Shown here: positions 1-12,200 of the stretch, piece by piece
How the letters are laid out: the number at the start of each line of letters is the position of its first letter
How positions within the stretch are numbered: the stretch's first letter is position 1
From: Tetmemena sp. SeJ-2015
Lineage: Eukaryota; Ciliophora; Spirotrichea; Sporadotrichida; Oxytrichidae
Direction of reading: 5' to 3'
Length of the DNA stretch: 64,000 nt
NCBI GenBank assembly: GCA_027382625.1
Contig: JAJKFJ010022705.1
Coordinates: forward strand, 62,001 to 126,000
Notes under the pieces: generated by a model
The model's database searches: none
Seen by the model: the letters and a program-made list of their open reading frames with translations, nothing else
Told to the model about the DNA's origin: nothing
Program-made: the position numbers and the translations under genes

Positions 1-1
1 T

Positions 2-2153
2 ATCGATGTAAACTATTTAAATAAGTCAAATCAAGACTTGATGAGGGAAGTCATTTCAAAGCAAAAATAGAGAGATTCATTCAGAGTAGATCTATCTGAA
101 AATAACATCCCAGTAGCATCCTTAGTGAGTAGAAGACTCTCTAATATCGAAGAACTTAGGAAGATCAAGAAAGATATCAAGCTTGCTGATATCAAGAAAA
201 AGAGACTTAGTCATTAGATTTTCAACAACAGAGCTACTCCTCTCCAACAGAATTTTCCCTCTCCAATTCTTAATCACTCATGTAATCGAGTATTTTATCG
301 TGTATTCTTCAAAGCCTTGAGACAAATAAACCTGGATACTAGAATTATTAAACAAACTTTTCACAAAGCGACATAGATGGCATGAGATAGACTAGGCAAG
401 AAGATATTATAATGGAGGATAGCAGTTTTGTAGACAAAGCAGAGGAGAGAGACAACAGGAAGTTAGTTCAGCAATTTCTGAGCAGGAACTTTATAGAATC
501 AGCCAATCAAAAGCTATCATCCATTAACTAAATGAAGTAGGATTTTGATAAGAGCAGAGAAGAGAAACAAGCAAGTCATTATCAAAGCTTTAGAGAAGAG
601 GAGGAGAAGAGTTTTAATGAAAGTAGAAGCAAGGAGAATAAGCGATCAAACTCCGGAGTTCTAGAGCAATCCTTTTTCTAAGAGAGGATAAGGGGTTGGT
701 GAATCTTTGAAGTCTAGGAGTAATTCTAGAGTCATAGAGAGAATGATAAACAGGAGTGTCACTTTATTTCCTTCCAGCTAGAGTAATGTGAGTCCTTTTA
801 CTATTTTTCAGTGTTCTGAGAAAGAGGAAGGTAGTGAGGAGGGCAATTAGATATTCTAAGATTGCAATATCGAGCATTAACAGAATAATGAAATTTTATA
901 GTCATCAGGTTCCACCTCTAATTATAATCAACTAATAAAATCCGATCCTGATGCTTTCTTAAGAGAATTCGGGGTAGGCTCTAAAGATGATGGATTTTAC
1001 ACAGCCAGAAATTCTTTCTTAAAAATTAAATTTAAAATTTTGTGAGGACACAATTTTTCTCTCAAATGTCAAGAAGTAGAGCTTCTTGTCTTCAAAATAA
1101 TTATCATAGCATTGCCCATAACCCATCAAAATCCAAACCTAAAGTACTAGAGGCAGTAGGAATTTCAGGGCATGGCCATTCTTAATAATTTTCAAAATTC
1201 AAGTCGGCTTAAAGTCATTAGACTTCAAAGCATCTTAATCTCTCAAGATGCATTTATAATTTGTTTTTAACCCTTCTGAACTAAGATTAGATTATCAAGT
1301 AATTTAAGAGGATGAAGGCGAGATGGACGTGTCAAACAATTAAAATTTAATCTTATTAAATAAAAGTTCGAATACATTCGGGTTGAAAATTATAGCAATT
1401 CTAGTAAATTCTTTTTTCATTTTTCTTTTATTTTATTATACTTTTATAATAAATATAATTATAATAAACCAAAAGAAGAGAGATTCCTCGAACAGAAAGA
1501 AATGGGAAATATCCCCAGTTGATAACAACTTTAGCATATTTTACTCTTTAAATATAGTTTTAAAACTGCTCTAGAGATGAAGAACATTTTAATTAGATGG
1601 AGCAAACATACAAAATTAGACAAAATGAGCTATAGTAAATATTAAATTAGTAATATTTTAAGTTTTCTTCTAAGCCTAATGATAGCTTTGAAGTTGATTA
1701 AATTTTCCAGAATAACTCCTAAGCCTTACCAACTGATTTTGTGAACCACAACTTACCATCTTCAGATATTTAGCAATCTACACTCTTAGCTAACCAGTAA
1801 TGTGATATCATAGATAATTAAGAAACCATCAATGAGACCTTAGAGAAAGAGTCGCAGACTGAGGAGATATACACCAAATACTCACAATATATCAAGTCCA
1901 GAGAGTACAAATCAAAGATGAGAGACAGATCTCATCAAGCCAATTAAGATATTATTTATAGTGCACAATGAGCAGTCAAGATGGGCCAGGATGCTAAATC
2001 CATTTTTCAGGTTCATTGGACGCAATAGATCTATAGATGATCAATTATTTTATTATCTAATAATTGAGTTATTATTATGATACGGCTAACAGTTAGTAAA
2101 CAATTTAGCAACAGTCAAGTCAATCCATTGATAGAACAAAGTCCAGAGTTTGA
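2..2153 (+). CDS. Unknown charged protein, 5' partial, interrupted by six proposed IESs
   Basis: Unrecognised; Glu/Lys/Ser/Gln-rich, probably largely disordered. It enters from the left edge in frame 2. Pieces in different frames join at direct repeats: ACTAG (338-390 removed), GGA (655-685), TTTCT (1015-1055), CTTC (1223-1272), GATGAAG (1311-1575, 265 bp) and AGT (1960-1973). After joining, frame stays open to TGA 2151-2153. The joins were chosen because each repeat spacing gives exactly the frame shift needed; the GATGAAG, ACTAG and TTTCT joins are the firmest, GGA and AGT the weakest. No domain motif was seen. The 46 bp covering the stop recurs 456 bp downstream. Function not inferable. 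Confidence 0.6.
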
Positions 2154-2647
2154 TTATTTTCACTTTTAAAATAAAATAATTTGTTAATCTAGAACCTAAA
2201 GTAAGTAAAGTATAGTAAAGTAAAATTTTAGGAATGGAATTAATATAGGTTGAATAGAGATAGGTGATAGTTGATGAGCTTAATACTTCTTAATCCAAAA
2301 AAACGTAATTTATTAAACTTATTCAGATTTAAGTTATTGATATTTAGAAATAACTTAATGGAAACTAGATCTAAAGAAATGGGAATTTATTTTACTAGTT
2401 ATTACTTCAGAATTCAACCTGTTTTCGAATTAGAAAAAATGATTTGTGGAGAGTAAGCAAACCTAATTGAATGCTTTAAAATTTTTAATTATGTTTTAGG
2501 TGTTTTCATAGAGATCAGTAGCATGAATAAAAACATTTAAGCAAGAATGCAGAGTAAATTTGAGCATGGAGCTTCAAGAAAAAGATGGAAGATTGATAAG
2601 GGAGTTTGATTATTTTCACTTTTAAAATAAAATAATTTGTTAATCTA
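2146..2647 (+). repeat. 46-bp direct repeat spanning a stop codon, copies 2146-2191 and 2602-2647
   Basis: The two copies are identical by eye over 46 bp and start at GAGTTTGATT; each contains an in-frame GTT TGA stop of an upstream open segment. The 410 bp between them hold a second short open segment that begins at ATG 2524 and ends at the copy-2 stop (2607-2609). Either a recent local duplication or an unusually long pointer around an IES. Confidence 0.65.
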
Positions 2648-2757
2648 AACTAATAATCTTTTAAATCGTTCTTAACTATTGCGTAAATCTACATTATAAT
2701 TAATATTATCTAAAATAATATATTTCTCATCCTATTCGCTAAAGCCCACTATACAAA

Positions 2758-5073
2758 ATGAGCTTTTTGAGAAAACTTTTCACACATACTAGATAGGACA
2801 TCCCTGAACTTACTAATTTTTTGGCTTAGAATGAAACCTTCAAGTAAACAGCTAAGAAAATTCATAACAAGAAATCAAATTTCTTCATTTAAAATGACTT
2901 AATGAACCATTTTTAATGATTATAATATTTCTTCAGCGACATAGATAACTACCTTGAATAAGAATTATGGGAAAGAAATAAGAGGAGGTTAAGAGAATTG
3001 CAGACAAAAATTAGAAGACTTCCTCTGGCTGGGGATTCTGGAATAAAAAGTGAGCAACTAAGAAAAGTTATAGGCAATTCATGTTTAGATTACAGAGCCA
3101 TTTCTTCAATGAGAATTATAAACGCTCCATTATTTTTCATCAGATAGAATTTTCTAAAACTTATTATCATTTTTCTTAGCCAGAATTATCATATTTCAAT
3201 CCCATTAAGCAAGATTAATTACCTATTTGTAGAAATTATAAGTTATCTCACTCAATTTATAGCAATAATCACGATAGTTTGTTTATGAAGAAATCAAGAT
3301 CTATCTCTATTCTTTGGAAAATGTTTTCTACTAAGCCACTCTGTTGATTTATTAAATGCTGTGGCACTATCACCTCTAAAATGTTGCGCTTATAGAAAAT
3401 TTATACTCTAAATTGTAATAATTGTTAGTCGCTCCTTTTATTGCTGTTGATTCCCATATTATGGTTTATTGTTGAATATATCTGAATTATTAGAGGCCTA
3501 TTGTTAAATATCTAGTGCTAGCAAGCTACTATCAAGTTTCCGCTTTGGGTTAAATTCATTCTACTTATCCTACACTGCACTTTTGGTACTGACGGGTAAT
3601 GAACTGATCTGCTATTTTTGGTGGTTTAAAGTATCACTAAATGTTGAAAAGGGTAACTAGTGATTTATTTTATGTTCCTCATTGCCTAAAATTGGCTGGA
3701 TTAGAAACGAGCTAGAATTCTTTGTTTTAACGTTACCTTCCTGAGTAAAGTTCTAGGTATTCTAATTAGTCAAATGCAATTTTGATCTAGGAGAACAGGC
3801 AGCAGAAAAATAATCAATTAGATATTAGTGGATAATTTTTTAAAGAACGCAATCTCAAGAATTAAGGCTTTTACGGCTTTAGGAAAGGCAGAAGCTTCCC
3901 GATTTTACTTAAGACTCATAATTAACCCGCATCCTGCGAAAGACTAGTAATTTTCTAGGTGGACAAGATTTAAGAAATATTTAACAATTATAAAACTGAT
4001 TGATGCACTTCCAAGTGCTTTGGCTTACGAGTTTCAAGGTTGAGTTTGTTCTAATGACTAAGAACATCCTTTCTTAATAAAATATCTCCTTGATTTCGTT
4101 AACATATTCATTAATGCCTCCAATTATGTCAAACTAAGCTGTTTAAAACTTTGAGTTGAGCAAGGCTAAATTTTTCCTAAGTCCAATTTTTACTAGATGC
4201 CTTCCTTCGCTTATTTATAGCCCTGTAATGCAGTGCTCTTTAGTTCTAAAAGATTACTTGTTGGCTATCTCAAAATCTTAACCAACTTAGTTTTTAGTTA
4301 TCGAGAAGGTGGACAAACCATCTGAGTGAGTATAAATTGTAAAAATTAAGAATAATCAGATAATTAATCAAAATAAATTTAAATTGTGTAATAAGGAACA
4401 GCAGCTTGCAAATTCTCATTATGGTTCTCAAAATATTAGATTTCATAAATCAAGTCCGAAGCTATCTAAGTTTACATCAAAATACTCAATGCTTGCTTTC
4501 CTATAAGAGCAATAGACCCGATGGAAGTTGATAATAGGATATAGTCTGATTGGTGCTCAATCATCGAGGTTATCTCAAAGTCATAATGTCTTATTCTTAA
4601 AATTGAGAATTTTTGAAAACAGTTTTGACCAAATCCAATCACCAGCAGAGTTTAGTGACCTCCCAAATATATTATAAAATGCTTCTAACATTTGAAATAT
4701 AGATTTTGAGAGCTTTAATTTTGACTCATCTCTTTTTAATTAGTTTTGAGAAGAAGCTAAGTTGAAATGGATTTCTTGAGTTTATCATTTTGCTACCTTT
4801 GAAGCTAGTTTTAAAATTGTTATGGCCTCTTAAGAGTACACGTAATTTCGATTAGATATGTCAAAATGGAATAAATAAATTTACTTAATCGATTTTCTGA
4901 GAAAGAGGGAGCTTCTAAATGACTTTTAAATCTTGGAATCCGAGAAAGATCAAGCTGTAATCTTATCTATTTTGAGTCATAAAATACTAATTAGCTCCAA
5001 CCACACAGCAGAAGTGGGCGATCTAATCGCTCTCAAAAGCATACTAGCTGCAGACTTCGATAAAATTATTTGA
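2758..5073 (+). CDS. Unknown protein with several hydrophobic or helical segments, IES-interrupted
   Basis: Starts at ATG 2758 (MSFLRKLF). An 18-bp IES with pointer ATTT (2909-2926) removes an in-frame TGA and joins MNHF to FSDIDNYLEQ. Open segments then follow in changing frames through about 3300-3720, 3830-4050, 4050-4330, 4390-4690 and 4910-5073; the last ends at TGA 5071-5073. One well supported stretch (about 3850-4030) reads as a basic helical segment containing ALGKAEASRFYLRL. I recognise no family. The joins after the first were not resolved base by base, so exon content between 3250 and 4900 is approximate. The end overlaps the last codons of the convergent gene on the other strand. 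Confidence 0.5.
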
Positions 5074-6054
5074 ATTAAATGATGATATTTTAAAGTGTGT
5101 CATCTTCATCCTCAAACATATCGATTCCATACATTTTGTGGAGTAGAATGTCGGCAAAGTTCATTTTATCATTATTAGACGAAGAGGAAAGTGCCAACTC
5201 TGTGAATCTTTACTTCCCGTTTTAGAGTGATTCTAGCATCTTATCTAGCACTTCGTCTAACTTATCAAAATTCAAAATACTAAGTTTCTAAAAATTATCT
5301 TGAGACTCTTAAGTTTCTATTTCCTTATGATTGCTAATCTCTTATAATTTCTAGCTCATTTCTTATTCTATCTTGTGAGAAAGATCTTTGCTTCTTCTCA
5401 GCAAAATTAAAATGTTGATTTGCTTTTAAGCAGGTCTTTCTGGATAAAGTAGTAATTTTAGAAAAATTTCATCATTCTCTTGAAGTTTAGCTCCTGATCG
5501 TTTTAGGTACGAGGATTCTTGCCATTCAAAAGTTATTTAGAATCGGGCTTTTTCCCCATGATTTGACCAAATGCTTTCAAAGGTCCGCCGCCATTTAAAT
5601 ACATTGAAGAAAGGAGGAAATTTATCACAATTGAATTAACTTTCTACTTATCTTTATTTGCATTTTAATAATCTTGAGCTGATCCAAATTAAGGAGTAGG
5701 GGTTCTACTTATTCTTGATATAGTCTCTAAGAAATTGTTAGTGATGATACCAGAACGATCTTAAATAAACTTTTCACTTCAAAATCTTACATAGAAATTA
5801 AAATTATTCTTAGGAAGGTAAGTCGTGAGCTTTGAAGCTTTGCTCTTTCATCTTTTATTCTTGGTTAGATTGATCTTATGAATAAACTGGTTTGCTCTAT
5901 CCATTTACTTTAAGGCTACTTTATGGAGGTTTTAAATAGGGAGCAGTGCTACGAATAACATTTTGCTAAATTAGTCTGCTCTTGTTTTATATTATGAGTT
6001 TTTAAGGATCTTAAAATTTTTAAAAAGCGGAGTTTTCTCGCCATTTCGTAAGCC
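5033..6054 (-). CDS. Unknown protein, minus strand, IES-interrupted
   Basis: Begins at ATG 6054-6052 (MARKLRFLKI), a basic N-terminus. A second open segment, around 5770-5480, includes a Gly-rich stretch (YLNGGGPLKAFGQ). A third, about 5530-5033, is helical and acidic near its end (FEDEDDTL) and runs to TGA 5035-5033. The three segments lie in different frames, as expected for unexcised IESs; joins not resolved. No known domain recognised. It converges with the plus-strand gene that ends at 5073, giving about 41 bp of overlap if both stops are right. Confidence 0.5.
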
Positions 6055-6316
6055 TAACTAGAGATTGGATTGCATTTTTTAATAAAACGTAGTGGAGGTT
6101 CCCAAATTTATCAAACTTACTTTCTATATGATTACAATTTTTAAATTAAAACAAATAAAGAAATGCCTAATAAAGCATGCATAAGATTAGCACGAAGAGT
6201 AAGAATTAATTAAATTTTATTCTACCGTAAATTCAGCTCACATTCTTACTAATAATTTGACTCTTGCACAAATTTTAAAAAGCATAAATATTTCTTTTAA
6301 CATAAAGTAAAGCATA

Positions 6317-9086
6317 TCAAGCACTTATTGAGATGAGTCTCTCCTCCTCTGTTGATTAATTGTTATTCTAGAGTATAAATAAAATTATAAATATATGTCT
6401 AAGTAGCTTGATCTATCTCTCCTTCTGTTTCCTGTAGCTGCTGGTCCTTTCAACTTTTGAGCTTTCTTGAGAAGGCTCAGTCGAGAGTCTTAGATTGGCA
6501 TAATTATTAGACGTCTGATTTTAAGAGTACTGAGTAGGTTATACCATCCCTCCATCTATTATACTAAAAAAGTATATTAAAAACATTAAATTTCGAGCAT
6601 CTCTCTCTTGAGGCTATTTTTATTTCCTCTAAGCTAGTAACTCCGGCAAGTAGAAGAAAAAGAATTGCAAGCTTGCTACTGCCAACATAAGTATTCCCTG
6701 GATATCAGCTGTCGTTCTAAAATTTGTGAAATAGGTCACATAGTAGCCGTAAAGTGGACCCAAAATAAACTTAATAAAAAATAAGAAAATTCTTAAATAG
6801 AATTCGCTAAATTGTTTACCACCAAGCGCATAGGCAGTATTGTAAATTGCAGACACTGTGTCCTAAACAATCTCTGGATCGAATTTCTTATTCTTGTACA
6901 CTCCTTATGTTAAATTAAATAAATATTAGACTTAACTCCTAGAGCAGAGCTCTAATTCACGATAAGGTGGAACTATTGTGAGAGGAGAGACTATTCCCGA
7001 TATGCAAAAGCCAACAATAGTAATCCAAATATGCAATGGTATGTTGAAAAATAGAGAAGGACCAATTAGGTAACTAGAGGCAGCCTAAATCAATTACCCA
7101 ATCACAACACAAAGTACCAAATTAAGTTTTCTTGCTATCTTCGGTGCAATAAAGCAAGTAAATTTGAATAAAAGTTATTCAAGAAAATAGCATTATTTAT
7201 ATAGTATACTTGCAAAAGCTACATTTTAGCCTACATATATCATACTTTAAAAAATAATTTAGATTAAGAATTAATATCAAACTAATCTAGCTAGGAGTGA
7301 AGCCATATGTATCCTTCAAAAAATCTGGAAGAGTAGTATCGCAGAAATTGAACATCTAGCAACACAATAGAAATAATTATAAATCTAAGATTAAATTCTT
7401 CTTTAGTCCAATAGGATATCAATAAAAGCAAAGAAACCTCTGCCTGTTCTCAAAATATGGAGGTATCCAAGATTGTCGTACTTTACTTGCTCTTACTTCT
7501 CGACTTTAAATAATTATTTAAAAACAATTAATTTCTCAGGGCTGTTCATTATTTCTTGATTACTTTAAGTGGTTAGAGGAAACTTAATCTCTTATGAAGT
7601 TGTCAGAACTAAGAGTTAAGAAGACGCATTTTCCAAAAGTGGGAGATTGTGGCTTCCATCTCTCTTGTTATTTGCATCAGACTAGGTTCTATCATTAAAA
7701 GGGGTTTTATTCTCTGCTTCTATAATTTTGAGAGTGGACTTGCCTTCATCTGCGCTGAAGTTATGTCTATTTTCATTCATTCTGACACTTTGATAGTGAG
7801 AAACCTATGAGTTGTTTTGAGATTTCCTCAACTGAATTATTTATAAACACATTAAATTCTAAGATAAAACTCTAATTATATTTGGAATAAGTTCTTTGCT
7901 ATGTCTTATTTAGTCTTTCAATTGCGGCTATAGTACAGAAGCAGTTGGAGTGAATGGTTTCTTGGAATGAGCTGATCTCAGCATTTCATGTTCCTTGATA
8001 AGTTCTTCCTCCTTCTCTTTTGAAACGAAATTGATGAGTAGTGGTTAGAAAATTCCAAACAGCAAAAATAGGGCACCTACAAGAAGAAGATAATTATATT
8101 GAAAATTATTTTACCGCAAAACGAAAAGGGCCCTATATATCCTATTGCGTAAGAGAGATAAGAGGATATCAGCAAGCCTATCACTGATCCAAAGGCTAAA
8201 TGCAATTAATCATTAAAAAAGTAGATTACCAACTCCGAACTCCATATAGGACACGATCTCCTCTTGGATTTCTGGGAAAATAATAAAAAAAGAGAACTAG
8301 ATCAGCAGTTCTGCGTAGGCTACTCATGTTTAACTTTCTAATTAATTTAAGTACCGGCTGTTTGAAGAAGTCCAGTTGCCATTCCTTGAATGATTCTGCC
8401 TATGAACCCAATCACCAAAAAGAGAACACTAAACTCAAGTTATTAGAGAGCTTGATTGACTAGTTATGCGATGCTTTAACGCACATTAAGTAGTATTAGA
8501 TAAAAGTAAATTTATGAAGAATGACGTCCGCAAAGACAATTTTAAGATTTCATTATCATAAAATATTTAGAGAGTTTCATTTCAATCTGCCAACTTACAC
8601 TCCATCAATATATTCTAGAGAAATGAAACATCCTGCTGCTATTGTGTTCAAGAACAAGGCTATTCGAACCATCAATTTTCTTCCTAATCGAGATTATAGT
8701 CTCCCGATAATTAGTGAAGTGAAAAAGAACACCACTGTATATTTTTAATTATTTAAGAATTGTGTATAAGAGCTAATTAAGGTAGAAGAATATTGTATTT
8801 TATTCTTATTATTTTATTTAAAATTTAAATCAAACTATGAATTTCAATTTATTCTATTAAAAAACATTTATTCTCGCTATTATATTCATAGTTTAAATTT
8901 AATTTTTTTTAGATTTAATTAAGGTTAAGAGTGAACAATAATTTACATGAAGAGAGGGGTATAAGCTAGTTAAGGTATCTCCTTTTTGTCAAATTATTCC
9001 GGAAGAAATGGAGCGAGAACTATAAAGAAACCCTCTTTTAAGCCATTCAAAAAGACCAAGCTGAATATAGTTAAGTTTAATTTCAT
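6317..9086 (-). CDS. Major facilitator superfamily (MFS) transporter
   Basis: Multi-pass membrane transporter. Start ATG 9086-9084; TM1 contains FSLVFLNGLKEGFF followed by APFLPEQF, a pattern like SLC18B1-type MFS proteins. At 8748-8520 the loop 2-3 signature is clear: IIGRLQSRLGRK (MFS motif A). At about 8430-8370 GRIIQGMATGLLQTAG matches the TM4-TM5 region. Later parts include GALFLLFGIFQPLL, a central Lys/Glu-rich loop, SAIYNTAYALG followed by GPLYGYYVTYF, and a Ser/Gln-rich cytoplasmic tail ending at TGA 6319-6317. A roughly 60-63-bp IES with pointer GGT sits between YALG and GPLYG. A larger AT-rich IES (about 8750-8940) separates TM1 from TM2. Substrate cannot be told. Other joins not resolved. 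Confidence 0.8.
8820..8903. repeat. AT-rich inverted repeat inside an MFS-gene IES
   Basis: Left arm 8820-8842 and right arm 8884-8903 share AAACTATGAAT and its complement plus flanking A/T, so the sequence can fold into a hairpin with a roughly 40-base loop. It lies in the non-coding insert that splits the N-terminal part of the MFS gene, so it may be a remnant of a small fold-back element. Confidence 0.5.
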
Positions 9087-9270
9087 GCTTTTATCTATTT
9101 AATATTTACTCTAGCATTTTATTGGACTATCAATCTTTTATAAGGATATGCTTTCACAAGTTGATTTTAAATAAATATTGCGCTCAAATGTTAAAGTGTA
9201 TTTTTTTCATTTTAATTTCTTGAGGAGGGCTTAAAGCTTTTCAAGGATAAATATCATCTTGACAGATCTC

Positions 9271-12200
9271 TCATTTGTTTAAGTAAACTTGTCTTTTTTC
9301 CTCTGCGTAAACTTTTTGGCTTGAGAGAATTTCATCTTACCTATAAATACGGGATCTTTCTTTGGGAATGGCATGCAAACGTAATCTTCTTCTTCTTCTC
9401 TCATCATCTGCGCCCATCAATGATTTTCCAAAGTTTTAGCCAAACCCAATAGCACCCTTTTCTTCTTCTTCATCATCATTAAATCCAAGATATTTTTTCC
9501 TTCCGCCTAAACCAAAATCGATACCCTCATCAGCAAATTCAACTTTCCAGTCTTTAAACATACCCATTCCTGGGAAATATCCAGTTTCTTTTTAACCTTT
9601 ATTCTAGCTTTCCTGTCTTTCCATTTAGTCCCCATATTCATCATCATCTTCCTCTTCGCCATATCTAAATAGTTCATCATCTCCTTCCAAAGAAGCTTTT
9701 ATAGCTTTCTTCTAAATTTTAGTTTCTTCATTTGCAGACTAAAAGCAAAGAGAATATTAAAATATATCTTAAACTTTTCCTTTTTGACTGAGGGATCTAT
9801 TGCAATTGACTTAGTAAACCTGTAGAAAAGCTCAAAAACATCCACTGACTTCAATTCGTTGATGTCTAAACTTATTCTGATTTGCTCTATCTACACTGGA
9901 TCTGAGTACTCATACTCATTCAAATTGGTGTTTAGCATCCTCTCAAGAAGCTAAATCACTTTCGTGTCGGACCATTCATGCAAAAGCACTCCTCTAAAAA
10001 TCATGTCAAAATCCTCTTTAGACAGAACTTTTCCACCAAAGGGGGAGGGTAAGGCATCACCAATCTTTTAAACTAATTTGTTATCCTCTAAAAGTAAAAG
10101 GAATTTGCTGTAAGTGTGTAAATTAAGCTTAGAGAATTTTTCTAAGTATTACAAGCCTAGATCGAGAGCACTCTAAGCCTATTTAGCTTCTTCGTAAAAG
10201 TTACTTTATAAAATGTATTATGAAATTATAAGGGGATTAAACTGTGACTACTTAATGCAACCTTGCTATATCCAACTTTAAGAAGCTTAAAAATATATAA
10301 GTTTCAGAATAAGTAAAAGTTATATTTTTATCTTTATCATAATTAACTAATTTTTTGGTCTACAATATGGGAATAATGCCTCCAGGGGGAATCGCAACAG
10401 GTCTAGGGTTAGACATTGTTCTTTCTACCCCAAATTTATACTATCTGGGTTCTTAAGCTTTTTAGCTTTTTTATTCCATTGAGCATTTTTGAGAAGTAGA
10501 ATTTCTCCAACCTCTCCAAAAAGTCGAAGCGTTATAGGGTCAGAGTCACCAGAGAGATCTCTATATCTCTCCAGCCATCCCTAAGCCTGCTCAAGAGCTT
10601 CCTTTATTCTCTTTGTTTGCTTTAGCATGTAAATGTACTTGTAGGCCACACCCACCAAATCATTTTAGTAGAAGTTATCTCTTTTGAAGCTATCCTTAAT
10701 TTAGTATTCATTGAATAGCTCCTCTGCCTTCCCATAATCATGCGCTTGCACCATGCCCATGGCTTCGAAGTCGTAAGTTTCCTTCCCTTGCATAAAGTTT
10801 AAGGCTTTCAATAAATATATAAGGCCCTTTGAGATATCAGAATATTTCAAATGGAAAATTTACTTCAATAAAAATTAATATTTCTAGCATCTTCACTTTC
10901 AGGTAGAACGTAGTTTTCGAGTTAGAAATATTCCCCATCTTCATTTGATTGCTCTAGATTCTCCATGTAGTTGAGTAGGTGATAGCGATTGTAAATTTCT
11001 TTCTCCTCTTTGTTCAAAGATGACAGATCTCCAAAGCCGGAAAAGTAGTTAGTAGCTGCAACTTTAGATATCCTGAACAGAAACTCGCAAAACTCTCTTA
11101 TCTTATCTTTGTGGCCTTGATAGAAGTCATTTAAATTATCATTTAAAGATATACTCCAATTTTAATTTAGCTCTTGATCAACTTGAGCTTTCTTCCAGTC
11201 TTTTTATCTCTTGAGGTGCAATTGATCAAAGTAAGGTTGTAGATAACCGTTTTAAGAGAAGTAAATTGAAAAGGCCTTGAAAAATTCTTCAGTTTAGTAG
11301 ACCACCAAGTCATTACTGTCTGTATAGATCTTCAAAGAGGGAATAAAAATTTAAGGTGCAAAATATTTCTAAAGGAATGAGTTGGAGTATTAAATGCTAA
11401 AACCTTTAATCGTTTGAGAGTATTTCTGTTTGTGCATTTGGAGTTGAATCATCGAATTTCATCAATTAATCTGAAGTTAAGTATGAAGTCTCTCTTAGTT
11501 CATCTAATTGATCTAAGAAAATGGGAATACTTTTGCCTTATTCATTAAGTATTTTTGCCTAAAACTCAGATATAATTGGAGTTAGTTATTGCTTGAATAA
11601 AGGACGATACTCAGATAGATACACTATATGTAAAACCGCATCATGTTTATTCTCATTCACCATTTAGTTTATAAGATTAGGAAAGAATCCATATAAATTT
11701 AAGTTAAAATAGATTTAATACAAATTAAAGATGGTTTCATAATTGCTTAAAATACTTCTAAAAAATAATCAAATGTGGCATTTTATGCATTTTATATCTT
11801 TGAGAAGAGGTATAATTGTCGATTTACAAAAGAAGTAGCTCTTTTTTCAGTTAGAAAATATATCTTAAAAAATTCGGAGCAATATTTCAATAAGAGTAGG
11901 ATATCTTTGTAAAATATACTTAAAAAAAAAAAAACGGAAGAGAATGAAAAGAGTAATAGAAGTAAATATATTTTTTATTTTAAATAAAAGATTATTGAGC
12001 TTAATGTCTTCGATTACTAGAATTTGACCAGAGTATTTTTTAGAGAAAGTTCTAAATTTAATTATGATGTTCGAGATTCTCTGAAAAAAAAAGAGAAAAT
12101 AATTAAATTTCTCCATAATTTCCCTGCATAAGTTCTAATGATCCTTGAATTCTTAGTTCTTAGCACTGGCTGCCTATTTAATGCACTCCTTAAATGTGGT

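Noticed and set aside
8521..8748. Plus-strand 75-codon ORF
   Set aside because: It is the complement of the MFS motif A region on the minus strand, which is clearly coding.
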